A stretch of DNA of 64,000 bases from NCBI GenBank assembly GCA_044226525.1, contig JBGAGV010000010.1, forward strand, positions 62,001 through 126,000, read 5' to 3'. Within the stretch, counting starts at the first letter, position 1, and the number at the start of each line of letters is the position of its first letter. Of this stretch, positions 24,675-33,352 are shown in pieces. This DNA is from VFJQ01 sp044226525. Lineage in GTDB: Bacteria; Verrucomicrobiota; Verrucomicrobiia; Chthoniobacterales; Chthoniobacteraceae. The translations under genes and the position numbers were made by a program. The notes under the pieces are model-generated. The model did not search any database, was not told the DNA's origin, and saw nothing but the letters and a program-made list of their open reading frames with translations.

Positions 24675-26763
24675 TCGGCACGAACCAGTGCTTCTTCATC
24701 GCTCGCTTGCCGAGTTCGGTCTTCGCGCAGCGCCGTTCGATAGCTTGGAGAAAACGGTCGGCAGCTTTTTCGTCGCCGTTTTTCAGCCATGAGCCGGCCG
24801 TGTTCAGACGTTCGGCGGTGGCTTCTTCGTTGTCGGGCATGAGCGCCGCAGAGCGCCACGCGAGGTCGGCGGCGAGGTAGATCGAGTAATAACGCCGGAG
24901 CTGCGGCACCGCATTCTTTTTCAGCCGTTGCTGTTCGCTGGAGGAGACGGCCGGGATGAATTTGCCCGGTTTTTCATAGATCAGCGCGAAGATGGAACTA
25001 TCGGAGGTATCCACGGTGCGGCCATTGGTGCGCTCCGCCATGGTCACGGGATCAAAATAATCGGCGAGCCCATGGCCGTTTTCCCGCATGAGAAGGGCGG
25101 CTTCCCACAAGGCGTCCGCCTGTTCCGCCTTGCTCGCCCCCTTCGCCTTGGCCTGGTCGAGCTTCGCCACGAATTGATCGAGGAGGTCCTGCCCTTCTTT
25201 CTCGAGGTAGGGCCGCGCCTCGGCGTAGCGAGCCGCGCGAATCAAACGGCTGGCGAGAATGCCGCGCAGGTTCTTCTGCGGATCGTTGTAATAATAATAG
25301 TGCCACACGGGCTCCGGCTTCCCGGCTTCTTCCTTGGCCGTTTCTTCGTCCGGCGGTTCCCAATAATATTCGCGGACTTTCGGCAGCTTCGCGCCCTCTT
25401 TTTCGAGGAAGACCTTCAGTTCATCGATCGTCAGCACACCATCGGCCACGTAAAAAGCGTCGGAGTAGAGTCCGCCTTCGAGAAACATGCGCAGCGCTTC
25501 CATGAACTCCGAGCGGTTCAGCCGCAGCAGCGCGAGATCGCCGTAGGCGCTGTCGCGGGGCGGAATAGCCGAGGGCCAGATGGAGTAGGCTTCGACGCGG
25601 CGTTCAATGGGCAACTTTTCCACAGCGCGCGCGAGGAGCTTCGCCGCAGCATCCACCTTGCCATCGCGCAGGGCAAACTTCGCCTTGAGCCACAGCGCGT
25701 AAGGCGCTTCTCCATCGGCACGCGCCAGCCAGCGTTGGGCGCTCGGATACTGCCCGCGGGAATAGGCGATCCACGCCACCCGGTCGGCGTCGCGCACATT
25801 CTTCGCGTCCACCGCTTCGATCGCCTTCAGCCAGCGCGTCGCGAGGTCGTCCGCGGGCGCATCGCCGTAGAAACCGGTAAAGGGCGACATCCCAGCCACC
25901 GCTCCCGCAATCCCGATGCGCAGCAGCACGGGATCGGACGCGAGGGCCGCAAGATCGGCCCCTTCCTTGAACGCTTCTTCCATCACCACTCGCAGCGAAT
26001 TCACCGCGCTGATATCGCCCGAGGCCAGTTGCTCGAGATACAGCCGCGCAGCGGTGCCGAGTTTTCCGTCCTGCAACTCGGCATACGCCTCCCAGCCGAG
26101 GCTGGCGCTCACCAGACCCAGCGAATCGGCGAGGCCGTCCTTCGCCGTCGCACGAACTTTTTGGAACCACGCACGGGCGCTGTCCCAGTCCTTGTCCTCG
26201 TTGGCCATCTTCCCCAGCATATAAGCAGCCCAGGTGCTCCGGTAATGTCGCTCTGCCGCGGGCCGCTCCAGCAGCTTCTTCCAAGCCGCTTCGGCTTCCT
26301 CCGTTTTCCCAAGCCGATGAGCCAGCGCGCCGCGATGATAGTCCGCGAATTCGCTGGAAAACTCTTCTGGCAAGGTAGCGGGCGCGTCGCCTTCCTTGGC
26401 TCCGTCGATCAGGTTCCGCATGGCCGAGTGCGCTTCCTCAGCCTTCTTCGCATCGGAAGGCTGGATCAGCTTTTTGTCGATCGCCTCCTTAAAGTCGGCG
26501 ATGTCCACATCCGTGGTCTGCTTCACGTAATCCTCGGAAAGGTCCGCTCCTTTCGGCGGCGGCTTTACCTTGCCGGCGGGATGTAATTCAGCCGCGAGCC
26601 TTTTCAGCTCCAGCTCGAAATAAAACTCCGGCGCTTGCAGGGCGATGGGCTTTTCATTTTCCGCGGAGATCCACCGGACGGCGGATTCAATACCCGTCGG
26701 ACGTGCCGTCGGAGCCAGGAGCAGCAGGAACGAAAGTGACGCGAATCGGTGCAGCGGGTTCAC
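24664..26763 (-). CDS. Exported helical-repeat protein, unknown function
   Basis: I place the start at GTG 26763, where a signal peptide begins (VNPLHRFASLSFLLLLAPTARP). The longer frame upstream lies inside the DUF3142 gene and is not protein-like. The 699-residue product consists of TPR-like helix pairs (for example HRLGKTEEAEAAWKKLLERP, KDWDSARAWFQKVRATA and KLGTAARLYLEQLA) and some Trp-rich segments. No catalytic motif is visible. It overlaps the DUF3142 gene by 77 bp, so the two are probably expressed together. Confidence 0.7.
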   Translation of the reverse strand: MNPLHRFASLSFLLLLAPTARPTGIESAVRWISAENEKPIALQAPEFYFELELKRLAAELHPAGKVKPPPKGADLSEDYVKQTTDVDIADFKEAIDKKLIQPSDAKKAEEAHSAMRNLIDGAKEGDAPATLPEEFSSEFADYHRGALAHRLGKTEEAEAAWKKLLERPAAERHYRSTWAAYMLGKMANEDKDWDSARAWFQKVRATAKDGLADSLGLVSASLGWEAYAELQDGKLGTAARLYLEQLASGDISAVNSLRVVMEEAFKEGADLAALASDPVLLRIGIAGAVAGMSPFTGFYGDAPADDLATRWLKAIEAVDAKNVRDADRVAWIAYSRGQYPSAQRWLARADGEAPYALWLKAKFALRDGKVDAAAKLLARAVEKLPIERRVEAYSIWPSAIPPRDSAYGDLALLRLNRSEFMEALRMFLEGGLYSDAFYVADGVLTIDELKVFLEKEGAKLPKVREYYWEPPDEETAKEEAGKPEPVWHYYYYNDPQKNLRGILASRLIRAARYAEARPYLEKEGQDLLDQFVAKLDQAKAKGASKAEQADALWEAALLMRENGHGLADYFDPVTMAERTNGRTVDTSDSSIFALIYEKPGKFIPAVSSSEQQRLKKNAVPQLRRYYSIYLAADLAWRSAALMPDNEEATAERLNTAGSWLKNGDEKAADRFLQAIERRCAKTELGKRAMKKHWFVPISE

Positions 26764-27976
26764 AGCGAAGCCAGCCGATACGGCGGCGGTTTCCGGGCGG
26801 CAAGCGTGAAAGCTCTTCACCGGGCCGCCGCACGAACACCGCGCGCGGTGAAACGGCACCCGGGGAACGCTCCAGTTCATATCCCGCCAGCGCATCGCCC
26901 GCCACCAGGCGCCCATTGTCCCAGGTCGCTTCGATGCGCAGCGGCAGGCGCTCATCCCGTTCCCCCTCGTTGACGAGTTCGATTTCGCTCGGCTGCGCGT
27001 CCGATGCGGCGACGCGCAGCGCACTCGCCGGGGCGCGCCCCTGCATGACCGCCGCGAGCGTGGGCCAACGCCAGTTCAACGCGTCGCTCGCGATAGGCAG
27101 GCGATACCAAATGACGCCTTGCAGGAACGCCGGCCGCGACCTGGTCCACTCCGCCACCAGTTGTGCGATCTCCGCCGGATCGGCCTCCCAGCGCACCACC
27201 GGCACATTTTCCGGCCAGCGCGAAGCAGAACCTTCCGCCGAAACGCCCAGCGGTTTTCCGGCTGCGTCAAACGCCACCAGATATGCATACGTCGGCAGCG
27301 CCACGCGGAACGGCACGCCGATCCGCGCAGCCTGCTCCACCCGGCGCCGCGCACTATCGGGATCGGTCAACCGGCGTGTGTCGGCCACCCGCCGCGGCGG
27401 CGCCACGCAATGAACCTGCAGCACAAAACTTCCGCTCTCGCGTGCCAGCGCGGCAAATTCCCCGCGCTCCAGCCAGCTCGGCAGCACCGTGGGGCAGACC
27501 GGCACCGGCTTCACCGCTTCCCGCAAAACACGCAACCACGCGCGATACCCGGCAAGCTTCGATTCCGCGCAGTCGAAATCGATCTGCACCTCGCTCGGCT
27601 GGATTCCCGCCGCTTGCGCCGCCACAATGCGTGATTGCACTACCTTCACGATTCGCCGGATCGCTTCATCGTCCTCGCGAAACGAACCGAAATACGGCTC
27701 CACCCGAACTCCCAGCCCGACCGGTTTCCCCGTCGCCTGGAGCGCCGCAAAATCCACCGCGGGCTCGACCGGCTTCGCTTTCTCCAGCGACACCTGCGCC
27801 GCCAGCACCACGAAGCGCTCCATCGATCCGCGTGCCTGCTCCAATCCCGCGCGCACCTCCGGCGTCCACGCTCGCTGCCACACATACACCTCGTGCGGCA
27901 AAGTTCCCGTCGTTCGCGGCACGGGACGGCAAGCACCGAGCAGCGCCGCGAAAATCAGTAGCCAGCCCGGCCTCAA
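26687..27976 (-). CDS. DUF3142 lipoprotein
   Basis: The start is TTG 27976, which overlaps the cupin stop as TTGA and opens a lipoprotein signal: a short basic start, GWLLIFAALLGAC, and a lipobox Leu13-Gly-Ala-Cys16. The 429-residue product is a DUF3142 protein: PHEVYVWQRAWTPEVR, then VQIDFDCAESKLAGYRAWL (barrel-like strand with Asp residues), VCPTVLPSWL, and VIWYRLPI later. The fold resembles glycosidase-type TIM barrels, but the family has no proven activity. It would be anchored in the envelope. It overlaps the following helical-repeat gene, probably its partner. Confidence 0.78.
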   Translation of the reverse strand: MRPGWLLIFAALLGACRPVPRTTGTLPHEVYVWQRAWTPEVRAGLEQARGSMERFVVLAAQVSLEKAKPVEPAVDFAALQATGKPVGLGVRVEPYFGSFREDDEAIRRIVKVVQSRIVAAQAAGIQPSEVQIDFDCAESKLAGYRAWLRVLREAVKPVPVCPTVLPSWLERGEFAALARESGSFVLQVHCVAPPRRVADTRRLTDPDSARRRVEQAARIGVPFRVALPTYAYLVAFDAAGKPLGVSAEGSASRWPENVPVVRWEADPAEIAQLVAEWTRSRPAFLQGVIWYRLPIASDALNWRWPTLAAVMQGRAPASALRVAASDAQPSEIELVNEGERDERLPLRIEATWDNGRLVAGDALAGYELERSPGAVSPRAVFVRRPGEELSRLPPGNRRRIGWLRCEPAAPIRVTFVPAAPGSDGTSDGY

Positions 27977-28455
27977 GGCGGCGGAAGCATCACGATCCCG
28001 AACTCCGGCGCGACCTGCATGATCTTCTGGATCTCCTCCGGCGAAGGGGGCAGCGGCGGTGCATCCAGCGAGGGCAGTTCCGTGGCAAACTTCGCCATGA
28101 ACCGATCGAACCCCGCCGGCGCACATTGAATCAACATCCGCGCCGGTGCCGACGACTCATTCTTGAACGCATGCGGCATTCCGCGCGGAATCTGCACAAA
28201 CGTCCCTGGCGCCCCCACGATCCTCTTTCCATCGAGCGTAAACGTAATTTCACCCACGAGCACATAAAACGACTCCTCCTCCCGCGTGTGATAATGCGGC
28301 GGCGGCCCACCACCCGGCGGCACCTCCGCCTCCGCCAGGCAATATGCCCCACCCGTCTGTTCCCCTGTCGCAAGGATCACATATTTGTCTCCGACGGCGG
28401 AGTAGGCCTTCCCGGCCCCGGGTGAGCGATGGATGAGTTGAGCGGCTAGGTTCAT
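27973..28455 (-). CDS. Cupin domain protein
   Basis: I prefer ATG 28455 (160 residues), which has GGAAG just upstream; ATG 28473 and GTG 28479 are alternatives. The sequence carries the cupin motif 1 signature, PPPHYHTREEESFYVLVGE, with the two His and Glu that usually bind a metal. Cupin motif 2 follows as GTFVQIPRGMPHAFKN. Single-domain cupins of this size include dioxygenase-like and sugar-binding proteins, and the substrate cannot be predicted. It has no signal peptide, unlike its downstream neighbours. Confidence 0.85.
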   Translation of the reverse strand: MNLAAQLIHRSPGAGKAYSAVGDKYVILATGEQTGGAYCLAEAEVPPGGGPPPHYHTREEESFYVLVGEITFTLDGKRIVGAPGTFVQIPRGMPHAFKNESSAPARMLIQCAPAGFDRFMAKFATELPSLDAPPLPPSPEEIQKIMQVAPEFGIVMLPPP

Positions 28456-28507
28456 CACTTCCGGTGGTGCCATCTGCACGTCCGCACCTCAATCCCGAAG
28501 ACAGGAA

Positions 28508-29989
28508 TTACCCAAAGAGGCTCTGGATCGGTTTCCCCAGACCGTCTTTGGTGACGTAAAAGGGACGCTCTTCGACGACGTAGGAGTGCTTCGGAGAAAT
28601 GCCCATGGCGCGGTAGAGCGTGGCGTGGAGATCTTCGATGACGACCCGATCCTGGATGGTCTTGCACGGACGCTCGTCGGCCGTGAGGCCGTGAAGGTGG
28701 CCGCGCTTGATCCCGCCGCCCCACAGCAGCACGCAGCCAGCGTCGGTGAAGTGCCGGTGCATGCCGTAGTATTTTTCGTCGGTGATACGGTCGGGAACCT
28801 TGACCTGATCGCGCACTTTTTTGTCGGGCTTGCCTTCGATCATCATGTCGCGGCTGAACTCGCTCGCGAGGACGATGAGCGTGCGGCTGAGCAGGCCGCG
28901 CTCTTCGAGATCGAGGATGAGCTGGGCAATGGGCGCGTCGATGGTTTCCTTCATCGCGATCATGCGCTCGTGGCCGTTTTCGTGCGTGTCCCAGTTGAGG
29001 AACGGAATGTATTCGGTGGTGACTTCGATGTAACGCGCGCCGACTTCGCACAGGCGCCGCGCCAGCAGACAGCCGAGGCCAAAGCGGCCCACGACGGATT
29101 TCTCGTAGCTCCCGTCGCGCTCCTGTTTCACGTCGTTGAACTTGGCGGGATCGACGCCGGGCGGGAGATACTTCGCGATGTTTTCCTTCGGCTCGAGCGA
29201 AAGATCGAAGGCCTTCGCGGCGGAGGAGCTCAGGAGGCGATGGGCGTTGTCGAGCGAGCGAAGAAAAGATTCCTTTTGGTATTCACTCCCGACCTGGCCG
29301 ACCGGGGACGCGGCGAGGAGTTTTTTGTAAAAGCTGTTGCGATCCTCGAAACGACCGGGAGTCATGCCTGCCGGCGGACGCACCGCCGCAGCGGCGTCCT
29401 GCGGGTAAGGAATGTTGAACGGCCCGTATTCGCTACCGAGAAAACCAGCCGTGGTGAAGGCTTTCAGTTCCTCGCCTTCGCCGAGATCGAAGCGCTGGCC
29501 GATATTGATGAAGGCCGGCACGGCGGGATTTTTCGGCCCGAGCGTGCGCGAGATGAACGCGCCGAGGTGGGGGCAATGCACGCTCTGCGGCGGGGCGTAA
29601 CCGGTGTGCCACTGGAATTGATGGCGCGAGTGCAGAATGAACCCGAGATCGCCCGCGGTGTAGCTGCGAATGAGCGTCCCGCGATCCATAACCGACGCCA
29701 TCTTCTCGAGCCCGGCGGAAAACTTGATCTGATCGACGGCGGTATCGATGGCGGGGAACGTCGAAAGCACCGCGCTGGGGTCCATGCCGGACTCAAAAGG
29801 TGCATAGCGCTTTGGATCGAACGTCTCCGTGTGGGCCATGCCACCGCCCATCCACAACACGATGATCGTGTCGGCGGTGGGCGAGATTTTTTCTTTCAGC
29901 GGAGCGGCCAACACACGCGGGGCGCCGCACGCAAGGGTAGCCAGCGTGGTCGCGGATGCGGTGCGGAGGAAATCGCGGCGGGTGGTCAT
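28508..29989 (-). CDS. DUF1501 family protein, Tat-exported
   Basis: The 493-residue product has a twin-arginine signal (MTTRRDFLRTASATTLATL). The DUF1501 features follow: VLWMGGGMAHTETFDPK, FSAGLEKMASVMDRG, FGLGCLLARRLCEVGARYIEV and WDTHENGHERM. This family has a sulfatase/alkaline-phosphatase-like fold (Asp and His in DTHENG are probable metal ligands), and it travels with DUF1549/DUF1553 cytochrome proteins. That gene is the upstream neighbour here, separated by 6 bp. The pair is a hallmark of Planctomycetota and Verrucomicrobiota; its reaction is not established. Confidence 0.92.
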   Translation of the reverse strand: MTTRRDFLRTASATTLATLACGAPRVLAAPLKEKISPTADTIIVLWMGGGMAHTETFDPKRYAPFESGMDPSAVLSTFPAIDTAVDQIKFSAGLEKMASVMDRGTLIRSYTAGDLGFILHSRHQFQWHTGYAPPQSVHCPHLGAFISRTLGPKNPAVPAFINIGQRFDLGEGEELKAFTTAGFLGSEYGPFNIPYPQDAAAAVRPPAGMTPGRFEDRNSFYKKLLAASPVGQVGSEYQKESFLRSLDNAHRLLSSSAAKAFDLSLEPKENIAKYLPPGVDPAKFNDVKQERDGSYEKSVVGRFGLGCLLARRLCEVGARYIEVTTEYIPFLNWDTHENGHERMIAMKETIDAPIAQLILDLEERGLLSRTLIVLASEFSRDMMIEGKPDKKVRDQVKVPDRITDEKYYGMHRHFTDAGCVLLWGGGIKRGHLHGLTADERPCKTIQDRVVIEDLHATLYRAMGISPKHSYVVEERPFYVTKDGLGKPIQSLFG

Positions 29990-29995
29990 GGGGAG

Positions 29996-32605
29996 TTAGT
30001 TGATCAGTTGAAATTCGGGCAGCATCGCGAGGGACCAGAGGAGGTCGGCAAGTCGATCGGGCGTCGGTTTATCGCCAAGGAAAGCGAGGGCGGTGGTGCG
30101 CTCCGTGTCGCTCGGCGGTCGGGAGAGAAGCCACGTGTAAGTCCGGTCGAGCCACGCGCGCGGATCCTTGCCGGCCTGCTCGGCAAGTTTGGTGGAGGCA
30201 AATTTAAGCTTCGCATCTAGGGTCGCACCATTGGTGAGTTCCAGTGCCTGGAGCGTGGTCGCGGCAGTAAGGCGCGAGGTGGCGACTTGCTCGCGATTGG
30301 GGCGATCCAGCGCGACCGCGAGGGGATCGGCAGGACGCAGGGAAGCGCGTGCTTTGCCGGGAAAGGCGGCCGTGGCGACCGCAGCGCGCAGGCGCGGTCC
30401 CAGCGCGATGTTTTCGTTCGCGTAGTCCTTGCGCCGAATCGGCTGGAGCGTCGGCCCTTCGTCCACCGGAGTAACGCCCTCCGGCAACACGACCGCGCCG
30501 GGCCACGTGGACTCGTCGCCGTCGAAGACCGGCCGCGCCGCACGAAGCACATGCCACGTTTCGTCCGTCACGACCTCGATTGGATCGCAGCACGAACCAA
30601 TGCGCGCGTAGAAGGCAATGCCGGGAGTGGTATTGAGGTGATTGAGCGAGCTGGGGAACTGCCTTTTCTCCTCGTCGTTGAGCGCGCCTTTGTCGGTGTG
30701 GCTGGCGACGCTGACGGTGATCACGTTTTCACCCGATCGCAGCGCCGGCTGCAGATCGAGCAACGTGACGCGATTGCTCCGGCTCTGGTCGCCGACCATC
30801 GCCCGGACCGCCTTGCCATTGACAAAAACCTGCGCGCCCTGACTCGCGAGCAAAGTAGCGAACCCTTCGAAGGGATCGCCGGGAATCGTGAACTTCTTCC
30901 GGAACACGACAGAATGCTTGAGCAGGTCAGCGGGATTGCCTTCGGGCTTTTTGTCCTTCTTCGCCGGCGGTGGTGGAGCAGCCGCCTTGAGCGCGGCGGC
31001 TTCGAGGCGGCGAGCTTCGCCGGCTTCGTTCGGCTCGGGAGTCCAGATCCACTTCGGCAGCATCACCTCTCCGACGACCCGCCCGACGGTGAAGTCGATA
31101 TCCACGCTGGCCGGCATGCGCGCCCAATCGCCGGTGAGCGACGCGATGCCATCGGCGAATTGTTCCGCTGTGAGCCGCCGTGTGAGCGGGCCGCGAAAGA
31201 CGAACTTTTCCTTTTCATCCTTCGGCCCCTCGACGCTCGGGAGCTGATATGCGTGCGAAGTGAGGATGACCTCGATGGTGTGCTTCAAATCGTAGCCATG
31301 CGCGACGAAGTCCTCGGCAAGGAAGTCGATGATCTCCGGCGACCACGCGGGCTGATCCATGTCGTCGAGCGGCTCGACCAGGCCACGCCCGAGCAGCTTC
31401 GCCCACAGACGATTCACGATCGTCCGGGAGAGGCGTCCGTTTTCGCGACCGGTCATCACCTCGGCAAAACGGGCCATCCGCGCGGGTTTGGCGAGGGCGG
31501 GATCGAGCGTGCCGAGCTGCGGGTAAAGGGCACGCGGCGTGGCGGTCTTGCCCGTGGGTTTGTCGCAGTGGATGAGCTCGAGCGGATCGTCGCTGTAGAT
31601 CGCCGCGACGCCGTAAGCGTCGGCCAGCGCCCAGTCGTTGACAAAGCTGTCGTGGCAGCTCGCGCACTTGAGGTTCACGCCCATGAAGACCTGCGAGATA
31701 TTCTGCGCGGCCTGCATCGGCTGAAGCATCGAGGCATTCACCACGCCGCGCCAGATGATGCCGCGCGTAAACGGCTCGCTAGTTTCGTCGCGCGGGGCGA
31801 TGAGCTCGGCGACAAATTTATCGTAGGGCTTGTTCGTGATGAGCGACTGGTAAAGCCAGCCCGTGATCTGTCGGCGGCCCCCGTCGATGAAGCCGGTGCC
31901 TTTGTAATCGTTGCGGAGAAGATCGTTCCAGAACGTGAGCCAGTGCTCGGTGTAATTGCGGTTGTCGGCGAGCAGTGCGCGGACGAGCTGCGCGCGTTTG
32001 TCGGTGGCTTTCTCAGCGATGAAGGCGTCGAGCTGATCCGGCGTGGGCAGCAGACCGATCGTGTCGAGATAGACGCGCCGGGCAAAGGTATGATCGTCCA
32101 CGACCGCCGGGAGCGCGCCCGCGCGCGTCGAAGCGTATTCATCGACCAGCGCATCGAGCGATTTCGCCGCAACCGCGTGCGGTTTTAAATTCTGCGGTTC
32201 GGGCTTCGCGAAGGTGAGCCCGTCGGGCCATTTCGCGCCCTGGTCGATCCATGCCCGCAGCAAGCCGATCTGCTCGGCGGTCCAGCGGGAACCCTTCTTC
32301 GGCATCACCTCGTCGGAATCCGTCGAGGCGACGAGCTTCACCACATTGCTCTCCCCACTCTTGCCGACCTCCGCCGCGGCACCGGTTTCACCGCCTTTCA
32401 AAAAGGCCTCGCGCGTTTCGAGCGAAAACTCTCCCTTCGCCTTGCCCTTGGCGTGGCATTTCACGCAGGCGGCTTCGAAGAGCGGCTTGATCTCCTTCGC
32501 AAAATCGACCTCGTGCGCGGCGGGCGGCGGCAAAGGAGCGCTCCACGCGGAGGTGGTCGGGAGGAAAATCCACGGGGCCAATAGGAGGGCGAAGGTGAAC
32601 TTCAT
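29996..32605 (-). CDS. DUF1549/DUF1553 cytochrome c protein
   Basis: ATG 32605 opens a signal peptide (FTFALLLAPWIFL). The 869-residue protein contains, in order: a PSCyt1 heme domain with CVKCH at 47-51; the DUF1549 region (HTFARRVYLDTIGLLPTPDQ, NYTEHWLTFWNDLLRND); a second heme motif CASCH near residue 316; a PSD1/DUF1553 part beginning RMARFAEVMTGRENGRLSRT; and a beta-rich insertion near residues 560-690 (KKFTIPGDPFEGFATLL, VFVNGKAV) resembling a galactose-binding domain. Membership of the family is clear. A role in periplasmic electron transfer linked to polymer breakdown is inferred. It precedes DUF1501 in the operon. Confidence 0.92.
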   Translation of the reverse strand: MKFTFALLLAPWIFLPTTSAWSAPLPPPAAHEVDFAKEIKPLFEAACVKCHAKGKAKGEFSLETREAFLKGGETGAAAEVGKSGESNVVKLVASTDSDEVMPKKGSRWTAEQIGLLRAWIDQGAKWPDGLTFAKPEPQNLKPHAVAAKSLDALVDEYASTRAGALPAVVDDHTFARRVYLDTIGLLPTPDQLDAFIAEKATDKRAQLVRALLADNRNYTEHWLTFWNDLLRNDYKGTGFIDGGRRQITGWLYQSLITNKPYDKFVAELIAPRDETSEPFTRGIIWRGVVNASMLQPMQAAQNISQVFMGVNLKCASCHDSFVNDWALADAYGVAAIYSDDPLELIHCDKPTGKTATPRALYPQLGTLDPALAKPARMARFAEVMTGRENGRLSRTIVNRLWAKLLGRGLVEPLDDMDQPAWSPEIIDFLAEDFVAHGYDLKHTIEVILTSHAYQLPSVEGPKDEKEKFVFRGPLTRRLTAEQFADGIASLTGDWARMPASVDIDFTVGRVVGEVMLPKWIWTPEPNEAGEARRLEAAALKAAAPPPPAKKDKKPEGNPADLLKHSVVFRKKFTIPGDPFEGFATLLASQGAQVFVNGKAVRAMVGDQSRSNRVTLLDLQPALRSGENVITVSVASHTDKGALNDEEKRQFPSSLNHLNTTPGIAFYARIGSCCDPIEVVTDETWHVLRAARPVFDGDESTWPGAVVLPEGVTPVDEGPTLQPIRRKDYANENIALGPRLRAAVATAAFPGKARASLRPADPLAVALDRPNREQVATSRLTAATTLQALELTNGATLDAKLKFASTKLAEQAGKDPRAWLDRTYTWLLSRPPSDTERTTALAFLGDKPTPDRLADLLWSLAMLPEFQLIN

Positions 32606-32798
32606 ACGCGCAGCATAATCCGCTCCCGCGAAATAGCAGGACGCAAACGATGCAAAATTCTGCGCCGAGCCACCCAAGCGTGTAGGGCAGAATGCTTGAA
32701 TCGGCGCGATAAATCATCGTCAAATCGACGTTCGCCCCACGGCTCAGGCCTTGGAGTCGAACCAAACAGAACAAACAAACAAACAAATCGAACCCGCA
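32606..32798. promoter_or_regulatory. Divergent intergenic region (DUF1553 operon / EF-hand gene)
   Basis: The 193 bp separate two opposite genes and must carry both promoters. The end next to the EF-hand gene is an A/C-rich leader with tandem ACAA units (AACAAACAAACAAACAAATC) and no Shine-Dalgarno. No operator-like symmetry is evident. Confidence 0.4.
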
Positions 32799-33068
32799 AT
32801 GAAATCCCTGCTTACCACCCTCACGGCCTTCGCGATGGCCGCCTCGTTCTCCTTCGCCGCCGACGCGGCCAAGCCGAAGCCGGATCCGGCTGCCGTTTTC
32901 GCCAAGAAGGACAAGGACGGCGACAAGTCGCTGAGCCTCGATGAATTCAAGGCTGGCGCCAAGGACGCCGCCAAGGCCGAAGAAACCTTCAAGAAGAAGG
33001 ACAAGAACGGCGACGGCAAGCTGAGCCTCGAAGAGTTCTCCGCCGGCGGCAAAAAGAAGGACAAGTAA
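32799..33068 (+). CDS. Small exported EF-hand protein
   Basis: ATG 32799 opens a signal peptide (MKSLLTTLTAFAMAASFSFA). The 89-residue product then contains two canonical EF-hand loops: Asp38-Glu49 (DKDGDKSLSLDE) and Asp68-Glu79 (DKNGDGKLSLEE), joined by a short helix. It ends in a lysine-rich tail (GGKKKDK). The paired loops indicate calcium binding in the periplasm. Similar EF-hands occur fused to the sulfatase at 62267 and in the truncated gene at 63826. It stands alone, facing the opposite direction to its neighbours on the left. Confidence 0.88.
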   Translation: MKSLLTTLTAFAMAASFSFAADAAKPKPDPAAVFAKKDKDGDKSLSLDEFKAGAKDAAKAEETFKKKDKNGDGKLSLEEFSAGGKKKDK

Positions 33069-33106
33069 GCCCTTCCCACACCGCTCGACGGTGTGAATCA
33101 ATCATG

Positions 33107-33147
33107 GCGCCGCGCTCGATTTCGGTCGGGCGCGGCGCTTTCGTTTT
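33107..33147 (+). terminator. Rho-independent terminator after EF-hand gene
   Basis: GCGCCGCGC (33107-33115) pairs with GCGCGGCGC (33130-33138), followed by TTTCGTTTTC. A smaller hairpin (CACACCG / CGGTGTG, 33077-33095) stands just before it. Confidence 0.75.
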
Positions 33148-33352
33148 CGACCGTTGCAGACTCCGGCATCTCTGCTTTGGTGAACCCGTGAACTTGCTCC
33201 CGACCAGCCGACTTACGCTGCTCCCCATCCGCGCCTGACGCGCTTCCGGGGAGCTTCTTCGCGTATTTCTGCTGGCGTCGCTTTGGGCTGGGTGGAAGGC
33301 GACGGCTGGCTTTTATTTCAAAGTCCTCCGCCCGCAATTTCACTTCATTCCC

